DNA of 7,476 nucleotides from CAYTED01 sp964404075 (GTDB lineage: Bacteria > Patescibacteriota > Minisyncoccia > Moranbacterales > UBA1568), in assembly GCA_964404075.1 (NCBI GenBank), contig CAYOIM010000038.1:1-7476 (forward strand). Direction: 5' to 3'. The first letter of the stretch is position 1. Each line of letters begins with the position of its first letter. Of the stretch, positions 1-4,783 are shown one piece after another. Below the pieces are notes generated by a model. That model did not search any database. It was not told the DNA's origin and saw only the letters and a list, made by a program, of their open reading frames with translations. The translations under genes and the position numbers were made by a program.

Positions 1-176
1 TCTCAAATCTCATGTCGAGTATAAAATTTCATCATTTCGAGCGAAAATTTTGAAAATTGAGGAGGAATATCGAGATATTCCGACAAGATTTTCGAGATTT
101 GTAGCTGAAATGATGGAGTTTTAGCCGACAAGTATCAATAATTTTTCTTTTTGTATTGATACGGTGAGATTTGAGA
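1..176. repeat. Long composite inverted-repeat element, three-way-junction fold
   Basis: No open reading frame of note lies here, but most bases have a pairing partner. Bases 1-12 (TCTCAAATCTCA) are the exact reverse complement of 165-176. Inside that stem lie two arms. The long arm pairs 13-17 with 126-130, 22-38 with 107-123 (two G-T pairs), 42-52 with 84-94 (one G-T pair) and 64-71 with 74-81 (GGAATATC/GATATTCC). The short arm pairs 132-140 with 154-162 (GTATCAATA/TATTGATAC) around a T-rich 13-base loop. The three stems meet with 0, 1 and 2 unpaired bases between them. The closing stem reaches window base 1, so the element may extend leftwards. It lies downstream of galU and could be transcribed as its 3' UTR. 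It may be a MITE-like or REP-like repeat or a structured RNA; sequence alone does not separate these. Confidence 0.6.
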
Positions 177-191
177 TAGATACTGAGATGC

Positions 192-220
192 CGAGAGCCT
201 CTCTCGATCCCGATGGGATC
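192..220. repeat. Two abutting triloop hairpins just after galU
   Basis: CGAGAG-CCT-CTCTCG (192-206) and GATCCC-GAT-GGGATC (206-220) are two perfect 6-bp inverted repeats with three-base loops. They share base 206, and the second ends directly against the galU stop codon at 221-223. No run of T follows on the minus strand, so this is not a standard intrinsic terminator. It may protect the galU mRNA 3' end, pause transcription, or be the edge of the palindromic element to its left. Confidence 0.5.
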
Positions 221-1105
221 TCAAAGCGGAAGAGTCCGGAGGAACTCCCGCAACTTCTCTCCCACCTCGGGATGCTTTAGACCGAAATGAATCGTCGTCT
301 TCAGAAAATTGAACTTATCTCCGGTGTCGAGCCACTCTCCCTCGAGCATGCGCCCATAGATCGGCCGATCATTCCGGAGCATGATGTCGAACGCATCGGC
401 GAGGCGGATCTCGCCCGACTTTCCGGAGCTCATCGTCGCGAGCGTATCGAAGACTTCCTTCGTGATGATGTACTTCCCCACCGCGACCGCCGTCGATGGC
501 GCTTCCTCCGGCGACGGCTTCTCGACGATACTCCGTACCCTCACATTCCGTTCATCCACCTTGTCCCCGTCGATCACGCCGAATTTCGATACCTCGCTCC
601 GTTCCACCTCGGAAAGTCCGATGACCGGCGAACGGAATTTCTCGTACGATTCGACGAGCTGTTTCGATGCCGGTGTCGCGCTATCATAGATGCAATCACC
701 GAAAATGATGAGCACGGATTCGTCGTCATCGACGAGATGCGCCGCCTGGAGAATCGCATGCCCGTCGCCGAGCGGTACCGGTTGCCGCACATAAGAGAAC
801 TTCGCGAGCGTCGATATTTTCTGCACGACGCCGAGGAGATCATGCTTGTTCTTCTCTACCAAAGTGTCCTCCAATTCGTACGAAACATCGAAATGATCCT
901 CGATGGCTCGCTTGCCGCGACCCGTGACGAAGATGATCTCTTCGATACCCGATGCGACCGCTTCCTCGACGAGGTACTGCACCACCGGCTTGTCCACGAT
1001 GGGGAGCATCTCCTTCGGCTGTGCCTTGGTCGCGGGGAGGAATCGCGTCCCGAATCCCGCCACCGGGATGATCGCCTTCTTCACCTTCGGAAAATTCGAA
1101 GTCAT
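221..1105 (-). CDS. galU: UTP--glucose-1-phosphate uridylyltransferase (GalU family)
   Basis: This 294-residue protein would catalyse UTP + glucose-1-phosphate to UDP-glucose + pyrophosphate in the cytosol, supplying glucosyl donors for surface glycans. The N-terminus is the nucleotidyltransferase signature: AGFGTRFLPATK at residues 16-27, then PKEMLPIVDKP at 30-40, typical of GalU. FGDCIYD near residue 135 sits where the metal-binding Asp is expected, followed by a VEKP sugar-binding motif and GEIRLADA. Length is normal for bacterial GalU. The ATG start (1103-1105) has AAAGGTG (1114-1120) eight bases upstream. An oddity is WLDTG near the C-terminus, where classical GalU has a YDCG-type motif; WLDTG is more usual in glucose-1-phosphate thymidylyltransferases, so exact nucleotide specificity is slightly uncertain. 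It is transcribed alone, divergently from the 74-codon gene at 1250, and its 3' side is the palindromic region 1-220. Confidence 0.9.
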   Translation of the reverse strand: MTSNFPKVKKAIIPVAGFGTRFLPATKAQPKEMLPIVDKPVVQYLVEEAVASGIEEIIFVTGRGKRAIEDHFDVSYELEDTLVEKNKHDLLGVVQKISTLAKFSYVRQPVPLGDGHAILQAAHLVDDDESVLIIFGDCIYDSATPASKQLVESYEKFRSPVIGLSEVERSEVSKFGVIDGDKVDERNVRVRSIVEKPSPEEAPSTAVAVGKYIITKEVFDTLATMSSGKSGEIRLADAFDIMLRNDRPIYGRMLEGEWLDTGDKFNFLKTTIHFGLKHPEVGEKLREFLRTLPL

Positions 1106-1167
1106 ATTGCTTACACCTTTTAATATTCACCTTTTTATGGTACCAAAAATGACTCATGTTTGCACGG

Positions 1168-1197
1168 TTGACAACAAGATATAAAAGTGTTTATATG
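1168..1197 (+). promoter_or_regulatory. Candidate sigma-70 promoter for the 74-codon gene
   Basis: A perfect TTGACA (1168-1173) is followed 18 bases later by TATATG (1192-1197), a four-of-six match to TATAAT. Transcription would start near 1204, leaving a leader of about 45 bases. The leader includes a small TGCC/GGCA hairpin (1213-1216 with 1225-1228) and the ribosome binding site AAGGAG (1235-1240). The -35 is ideal and the -10 only fair, so this is a plausible but unproven promoter. Confidence 0.5.
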
Positions 1198-1249
1198 AGG
1201 ATAGTTATTTTCTGCCTTTTCCAGGGCAAACCACAAGGAGACCACGCTC

Positions 1250-1474
1250 ATGGGCGCGAATCAACAACACAAAACAGGAAAATTTACAGATGAAAGGGGT
1301 GGCGGGAGTCCCATCACTTCATCACACAGCCTCGATTACGGCCAATTGACCATCATCATTAATGCAAGTGAGATGCGTTCAATGACGGCAGTATCACCAC
1401 CATCCTGCAGTTCTGTTCAACCAAGTTTCTATGTAAACCCAGACGGAACACTGCGCCCTGCCAATGGAAACTGA
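1250..1474 (+). CDS. Small hypothetical protein, 74 residues
   Basis: I do not recognise this protein. It begins MGANQQHKTGKF and is rich in Gly, Ser, Thr, Asn and Pro. A short beta-like hydrophobic stretch, QLTIIIN, lies near the middle, and the C-terminus is YVNPDGTLRPANGN. It has no signal peptide, membrane segment or known motif, and looks small, soluble and possibly partly disordered. The case for a real gene is contextual: a TTGACA promoter at 1168, AAGGAG (1235-1240) nine bases before the ATG, and a strong intrinsic terminator starting ten bases after the stop. That is a complete transcription unit. It stands alone on the plus strand between divergent galU and convergent rfbA. The RNA could instead be the functional product; a codon-level comparison would settle this. 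Confidence 0.6.
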   Translation: MGANQQHKTGKFTDERGGGSPITSSHSLDYGQLTIIINASEMRSMTAVSPPSCSSVQPSFYVNPDGTLRPANGN

Positions 1475-1483
1475 ATACAAAGC

Positions 1484-1529
1484 AAAAATCCCCGCATGAC
1501 TGTAAACATGGTCACGCGGGGATTTTTTT
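1484..1529. terminator. Bidirectional intrinsic terminator between the 74-codon gene and rfbA
   Basis: AAAAATCCCCGC (1484-1495) pairs perfectly with GCGGGGATTTTT (1516-1527). After an A-C mismatch the stem continues with TGAC/GTCA (1497-1500 with 1511-1514). Seven T's (1523-1529) end it on the plus strand. The five A's at 1484-1488 become a T run on the minus strand, so the same hairpin can end rfbA transcription, whose stop codon is at 1551-1553. It is shared by two convergent genes. Confidence 0.92.
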
Positions 1530-1550
1530 ATAACATTTCATTGACACACC

Positions 1551-2342
1551 TCAACGAATTGAAACCATCTTTTTAAACCCAATGCTGAACTCCGCGATCG
1601 CGTCATTGACAATGGAATGGAACTTCTTCGTAATACCCTGCTCCCGAACGAAGAGTGCCGAATCGAGGAGCGCGTCCGGCGTACCGGTATCGAACCATCC
1701 TCCACTTATCTTCCGGACATCCAGCGCTCCGTCCGCGAGATATGCAAGGTGGAGTCCCGTGATCTCGATCTCACCGCGCTCCGACGGAGAGAGTCCCTTG
1801 GCAATCTCCGGCGCGCGCCCATCGAAGATATAGATGCCCGGAATGGCATACGGACTCTTCGGTACCCGTGGCTTCTCCTCGATGGAAATCACTTTCCCCT
1901 CGCCGTCGAACTCCACCACGCCGAACCGCTCCGGGTCGATCACTTCCTTCGCGAAGATTCTCCCGCCGGCTTCGAAGGACTGTATCGCCAAAGTAAAATC
2001 ATCCTCGAAGATATTGTCTCCGAGTATCATGGTCGATGATCCGCCATCGATGAAATCCTCACCGAGAATGTACGCATCAGCGAGTCCTCTCGGCTTCTTC
2101 TGCACCATGAAGGAAATCGTGATCCCATGACTCCGGAAGAGTGATCCCAGGAGATTGAGAAAATGCCCCGAGTATTCCGGCGCGACGATGATGAGGATAT
2201 CCCGGATACCCGCGGTGATGAGGGTATTCAGGGGATAAAAAATCATCGGCCGATCATAGACCGGGAGGAGCTGTTTCGAAGTGACGGCAGTGGATGGCAG
2301 GAGCCTCGTACCCGTGCCACCTGCCAATATTATCCCCTTCAT
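1551..2342 (-). CDS. rfbA: Glucose-1-phosphate thymidylyltransferase
   Basis: This is the first step of dTDP-rhamnose synthesis: dTTP + glucose-1-phosphate to dTDP-glucose + pyrophosphate. The 263-residue protein opens with MKGIILAGGTGTRLLPST, the RmlA nucleotide-binding loop, with the catalytic-type Arg at 13 and Lys at 23 in SKQLLPVYDRP. LGDNIF places the metal-binding Asp at about residue 109. DPERFGVVEFD and the sugar-binding EEKP (155-158) follow, and WFDTGTPDAL lies near the C-terminus. It is roughly 30 residues shorter than the enterobacterial RmlA type and reads GLADA where GLAQA is common. The ATG start (2340-2342) has GGAG (2350-2353) about seven bases upstream, in the 12-base space after the glyA stop, so the two genes are probably translated from one mRNA. 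The downstream hairpin at 1484-1529 can act as its terminator. Confidence 0.93.
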   Translation of the reverse strand: MKGIILAGGTGTRLLPSTAVTSKQLLPVYDRPMIFYPLNTLITAGIRDILIIVAPEYSGHFLNLLGSLFRSHGITISFMVQKKPRGLADAYILGEDFIDGGSSTMILGDNIFEDDFTLAIQSFEAGGRIFAKEVIDPERFGVVEFDGEGKVISIEEKPRVPKSPYAIPGIYIFDGRAPEIAKGLSPSERGEIEITGLHLAYLADGALDVRKISGGWFDTGTPDALLDSALFVREQGITKKFHSIVNDAIAEFSIGFKKMVSIR

Positions 2343-2354
2343 AATTTCTCTCCA

Positions 2355-3608
2355 TTACTTATAAAGAGGGAATTTCTTACACAGCATGTGTATCTCCTTA
2401 CGCAACTGGTTATGTAACTTCACATCGCTCTTGTTCTTCCATGCCGTATCGATGATGCGCGCGATTATTTTCACTTCGCGTTCTTTCATCCCGCGCGTCG
2501 TGATGGCGGGAACGCCGATGCGCACTCCCGACGGATCGAGTGGCCCCCTCGGATCGTCCGGAATGACATTCTTGTTGATCGTGATACCCACTTCCTCCAG
2601 GATGCGTTCCGCTTCTTTTCCGGTGAGACCATAGCTCTTCACCGTGTCGATGACGATCATGTGATTCTCCGTCCCGCCGAAGAGGATGTACGCGCCGCCC
2701 GCATACAATTCTTTCTCCAATACTTTCGCGTTCTTCAGGGTCTGCTTGGCATATTTCCGAAACGACGGGAGGAGTGCTTCACCGAAAGCGACCGCCTTCG
2801 CCGCCACCACCTGCATATGAGGACCTCCTTGCGTTCCAGGGAATACCGCTTTGTCGATAGCTGTGGCGAATTCCTTCTTGCAGAGAATGAGTCCCCCGCG
2901 CGGTCCGCGGAGCGTCTTGTGTGTCGTCGCCGTCACGATATCGAAGAGTGGTACCGGACTCGGCAATGCCTTCCCCGCGATCATTCCCGCGATATGCGCC
3001 ATATCCATCATGGTCACTGCCTTCACCTTCCTCGCGATCGCCACGAATTTCTCATAGTCGATCTGCCGCGTATAGGAAGAGAATCCCGCAAGCATGAGTT
3101 TCGGTCGCACTTCTTTCGCGAGCTTCTCGAGCTTCTTGTAATCAATACTGCCATCGGGCTCGGTCTTGTAGCGGACGAAATGATATACCTTCGCCGGCAG
3201 TGTCACCGGATGCCCATGCGTCAAGTGTCCTCCATGCGAGAGATCCATACCGAGCACAGTATCCCCTGGCGAGAGGAGTGCCGCATACGCCGCGAGATTC
3301 GCCTGCGCACCGGAATGTGCCTGTACATTGGCATGCTCCGCACCGAAGAGTTTCTTCACCCGATCGATCGCGAGTGTCTCCACGACATCCGTCCATTCCT
3401 GTCCGCCATAGTACCGCCTGCCCGGATACCCCTCGGAATATTTGTTCGTGAAAACCGTCCCGAGCGTCTCCATCACCGCCTGCGAGACATAATTTTCCGA
3501 CGCGATCATTTCCAATCCCTCTTCCTGGCGCTTTCCCTCGCCGACAATCGCGTCATACACCGCCTTGTCCGCTTTCTTCACTTCCGTATATTTCTGCATA
3601 TCATTCAC
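2355..3608 (-). CDS. glyA: Serine hydroxymethyltransferase
   Basis: This PLP enzyme interconverts serine + tetrahydrofolate with glycine + 5,10-methylene-tetrahydrofolate, the main bacterial one-carbon source. At 417 residues it is full length. Visible motifs are EMIASENYVS (residues 33-42), NKYSEGYPGRRYYGG (55-69), the PLP-contacting MDMAHIAG (201-208), TTHKTLRGPRGG with the Schiff-base Lys at 231, and SGVRIGVPAITTRG (360-373), whose first Arg (363) normally binds substrate carboxylate. Residues 129-146 are less classical. The start is uncertain. The longest frame begins at GTG 3606-3608, but an in-frame ATG at 3597-3599 gives 414 residues starting MQKYTEV, closer to usual SHMT N-termini. 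Neither has a good Shine-Dalgarno sequence. It is the first gene of a probable glyA-rfbA unit and diverges from the plus-strand gene at 3768. Confidence 0.95.
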   Translation of the reverse strand: MNDMQKYTEVKKADKAVYDAIVGEGKRQEEGLEMIASENYVSQAVMETLGTVFTNKYSEGYPGRRYYGGQEWTDVVETLAIDRVKKLFGAEHANVQAHSGAQANLAAYAALLSPGDTVLGMDLSHGGHLTHGHPVTLPAKVYHFVRYKTEPDGSIDYKKLEKLAKEVRPKLMLAGFSSYTRQIDYEKFVAIARKVKAVTMMDMAHIAGMIAGKALPSPVPLFDIVTATTHKTLRGPRGGLILCKKEFATAIDKAVFPGTQGGPHMQVVAAKAVAFGEALLPSFRKYAKQTLKNAKVLEKELYAGGAYILFGGTENHMIVIDTVKSYGLTGKEAERILEEVGITINKNVIPDDPRGPLDPSGVRIGVPAITTRGMKEREVKIIARIIDTAWKNKSDVKLHNQLRKEIHMLCKKFPLYK

Positions 3609-3654
3609 ATTAAAAACACTTCTATCCTACCAAAAATCCGCCCTCCCCGCACCA

Positions 3655-3683
3655 TTGACAAAATAACCATCTAGGTGCATAAT
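3655..3683 (+). promoter_or_regulatory. Consensus-like sigma-70 promoter with a palindrome over the -10
   Basis: TTGACA (3655-3660), a 17-base spacer and CATAAT (3678-3683) form a near-ideal promoter on the plus strand driving the gene at 3768. Transcription would start near 3690, giving a leader of about 78 bases. A 13-base perfect inverted repeat, GTGCAT-A-ATGCAC (3675-3687), straddles the -10 box, where a repressor would block RNA polymerase; this is a possible operator. The leader carries TCAGA-TACT-TCTGA (3691-3704) and ACCGGA/TCCGGT (3732-3737 with 3746-3751), then AGGAG (3757-3761). Confidence 0.7.
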
Positions 3684-3767
3684 GCACGGTTCAGATACTT
3701 CTGAATTTTCGTTAACAACCTGCAACCCTACACCGGAGGGATTGATCCGGTATTTCAGGAGACTCAC

Positions 3768-4187
3768 ATGACAAAAACGGAATGGATCCTTCGGTTTTTA
3801 CTCACACTAATGGTTATATTATTTGTGTCATTGGTATACGAATATTTTCAAAAGCACGCTACCGATAATGCGGTATCGACGCCATCCTACCGGGAGCAAA
3901 ACATGAAGGTGCTGAGGATGGCTCAGCGAGACGATATCCTTATATGCATTGTTGGGAGCGGCACCGCCCAGACAGTACAGCGTGCCCTATTAGTTGAAAA
4001 CAGCAATGAGGATCGGGTTGTAGCATACAGTCTCAATCAAAGGTCCGTCGGAGGAATAAGAATATACGACTACCTGATGTTTGATACCTGTGAAATAAGG
4101 ATACTTCGACCAAGTGAAACCCGAGGAGCAAGCGACATGCTCGCGAGCATCATCCTCTACGGATTCGACCCTCCACCGGCGAAGTGA
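3768..4187 (+). CDS. Hypothetical membrane-anchored protein, 139 residues
   Basis: I do not recognise this family. Residues 6-25 (WILRFLLTLMVILFVSLVYE) form one hydrophobic helix close to the N-terminus, read as an uncleaved membrane anchor. The remaining ~110 residues look like a small folded domain with several beta-like stretches, DDILICIVGSG (55-65), RVVAYSL (83-89) and CEIRILRPS (108-116). The membrane topology is not clear from sequence. Two Cys (60, 108) lie in the domain, and the end is FDPPPAK. The ATG has AGGAG (3757-3761) six bases upstream. With its own strong promoter and terminator it is a single-gene unit, diverging from glyA and unrelated in strand to the sugar genes around it. 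Nothing in sequence or context assigns a function. It may be a lineage-specific gene. Confidence 0.8.
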   Translation: MTKTEWILRFLLTLMVILFVSLVYEYFQKHATDNAVSTPSYREQNMKVLRMAQRDDILICIVGSGTAQTVQRALLVENSNEDRVVAYSLNQRSVGGIRIYDYLMFDTCEIRILRPSETRGASDMLASIILYGFDPPPAK

Positions 4188-4196
4188 ATCCCATCT

Positions 4197-4249
4197 AGCC
4201 CACCGGATACCAAGCGAAACATCGCGAAAGTATCCGGGGGCTTTTTTTT
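4197..4249 (+). terminator. Intrinsic terminator of the 139-residue protein gene
   Basis: Bases 4197-4210 pair with 4230-4242 (AGCCC-CCGGATAC against GTATCCGGGGGCT) with one bulged A at 4202, giving 13 base pairs. Eight T's (4242-4249) follow. The hairpin starts ten bases after the stop codon. No T run appears on the opposite strand, so it works in one direction only. Confidence 0.93.
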
Positions 4250-4271
4250 ATTTCAAAAAAATGAAAATGGG

Positions 4272-4306
4272 AGCGGTCGTTCCGCTGTCTCAGCGGTGCG
4301 TCCGCT
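4272..4306. repeat. Tandem pair of AGCGG-N5-CCGCT hairpins
   Basis: AGCGG-TCGTT-CCGCT (4272-4286) and AGCGG-TGCGT-CCGCT (4292-4306) repeat with a 20-base period. The middle arms can also pair with each other as CCGCTG-TCT-CAGCGG (4282-4296), so two exclusive folds are possible. Two more copies of the same arms lie downstream, at 4402-4416 (spacer TTGCA) and 4719-4733 (spacer AACAA). Confidence 0.75.
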
Positions 4307-4385
4307 GATTCAATTTCTTTTCAAAATATATTTCTTATTCACGGCCGTATTTATAGACTAAATCAGAAGAAATCCGATGAATGAA

Positions 4386-4421
4386 AGTAAGATTTTCAAA
4401 CAGCGGTTGCACCGCTCGCGC
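4386..4421. repeat. Direct repeat, copy 1 (36 bases)
   Basis: The first 28 bases (4386-4413, starting AGTAAGATTTTCAAACAG) recur exactly at 4661-4688. The last eleven (ACCGCTCGCGC, 4411-4421) recur at 4728-4738. Here the two parts are continuous and form an intact AGCGG-TTGCA-CCGCT hairpin (4402-4416). Confidence 0.85.
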
Positions 4422-4452
4422 CACCCTATATCCTCTCGCTTTTGTATTGAGG

Positions 4453-4584
4453 TCTCCGCGCGATAAGAATCGCTAGAAATTCGTGACACCCCAAAGGATA
4501 GAATTCTCCATAAGGAGGAAGTGAAACGCCTCATGGAGAATTCCATACGGGTGTCACTGAATTTCTCGATTCGTTCGCAGGAGA
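4453..4584. repeat. 132-base imperfect hairpin with perfect sub-stems
   Basis: Arms pair from outside inwards: TCTCC and GCG (4453-4460) with CGC and GGAGA (4576-4584); GAATCG (4467-4472) with CGATTC (4567-4572); AGAAATTC (4475-4482) with GAATTTCT (4559-4566); GTGACACCC (4483-4491) with GGGTGTCAC (4549-4557); GAATTCTCCAT (4501-4511) with ATGGAGAATTC (4533-4543); GAGG (4515-4518) with CCTC (4529-4532). That is about 46 base pairs with small bulges and a ten-base loop. It lies between the two direct-repeat copies. It could be a folded RNA, or a palindromic repeat able to extrude as a cruciform. Confidence 0.75.
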
Positions 4585-4596
4585 GAGTTTCTTTGG

Positions 4597-4626
4597 ATAC
4601 TTTTCTTTGCGGACAAAGAAAAGTAT
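4597..4626. repeat. Perfect 13-bp hairpin with CGGA loop
   Basis: ATACTTTTCTTTG (4597-4609) and CAAAGAAAAGTAT (4614-4626) are exact reverse complements around the four-base loop CGGA. No T run follows on either strand, so it is not a standard terminator. It sits 12 bases after the long hairpin at 4453-4584 and appears to belong to the same composite element. Confidence 0.8.
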
Positions 4627-4660
4627 GAAATGATTTGTTTGAAAAAATAAAACAGTGAGC

Positions 4661-4738
4661 AGTAAGATTTTCAAACAGCGGTTGCACCCGCCTAGTAGTC
4701 GAGGCTGGCCGCTCCAAAAGCGGAACAACCGCTCGCGC
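4661..4738. repeat. Direct repeat, copy 2, split by a 42-base insertion
   Basis: Bases 4661-4688 match 4386-4413 exactly and 4728-4738 match 4411-4421 exactly, so this copy equals copy 1 with 42 extra bases inside the hairpin loop region. The enlarged hairpin still pairs as AGCGGTTG (4677-4684) with CAACCGCT (4726-4733). The extra bases bring an internal CCGCT-CCAAA-AGCGG (4709-4723) and create a new AGCGG-AACAA-CCGCT (4719-4733). The insertion is built of the same motif as its surroundings, which suggests repeat growth by slippage or recombination. Confidence 0.75.
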
Positions 4739-4783
4739 ATTTCAAAAAGCTTTTGCCCACCCTTAGAGGGGAACGGCCACTAT

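Larger units (their letters stand above)
4188..4783. other. 596-base non-coding region rich in hairpins and repeats
   Basis: Between the stop of the 139-residue gene and the end of rfbD I see no credible gene. Short frames exist on both strands, but none has a ribosome binding site or family resemblance, and they run through palindromes and direct repeats. The region contains the terminator at 4197-4249, four AGCGG-N5-CCGCT hairpins, a 28-bp direct repeat, a long imperfect hairpin and a perfect one, each listed separately. Its left half is markedly more A+T-rich than the genes. Confidence 0.7.

Noticed and set aside
132..162. Intrinsic terminator for galU
   Set aside because: The stem is A+T-rich, its T-rich stretch is in the loop on the plus strand, and no T run follows it on the minus strand where galU is read.
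287..1123. Plus-strand frame of 278 codons opposite galU
   Set aside because: It is antisense to a clearly conserved gene, has an Arg/His/Asp-rich composition typical of a shadow frame, no family resemblance and no ribosome binding site.
3624..3632. Extended -10 promoter for glyA (TGG-TAGGAT on the minus strand)
   Set aside because: There is no matching -35 and the implied leader is very short; too weak to list as a feature.
2661..3674. Plus-strand frame of 337 codons opposite glyA
   Set aside because: It mirrors the glyA codons, is extremely Arg-rich, and has no start signals; glyA on the other strand has all SHMT motifs.
4386..4688. Insertion sequence or group II intron
   Set aside because: No transposase, reverse transcriptase or recognisable intron domain is visible, and the flanking repeats are direct, not inverted. 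Only a non-autonomous or RNA-only element remains possible.
4358..4717. Minus-strand frame of 119 codons in the repeat region
   Set aside because: It runs through both direct repeats and the long hairpin, so its sequence reflects repeats. It lacks a ribosome binding site and any recognisable domain.
4272..4738. CRISPR array
   Set aside because: The repeats are few, uneven in spacing (20, 110 and about 317 bases) and palindromic with variable loops; there are no uniform spacers and no cas genes.
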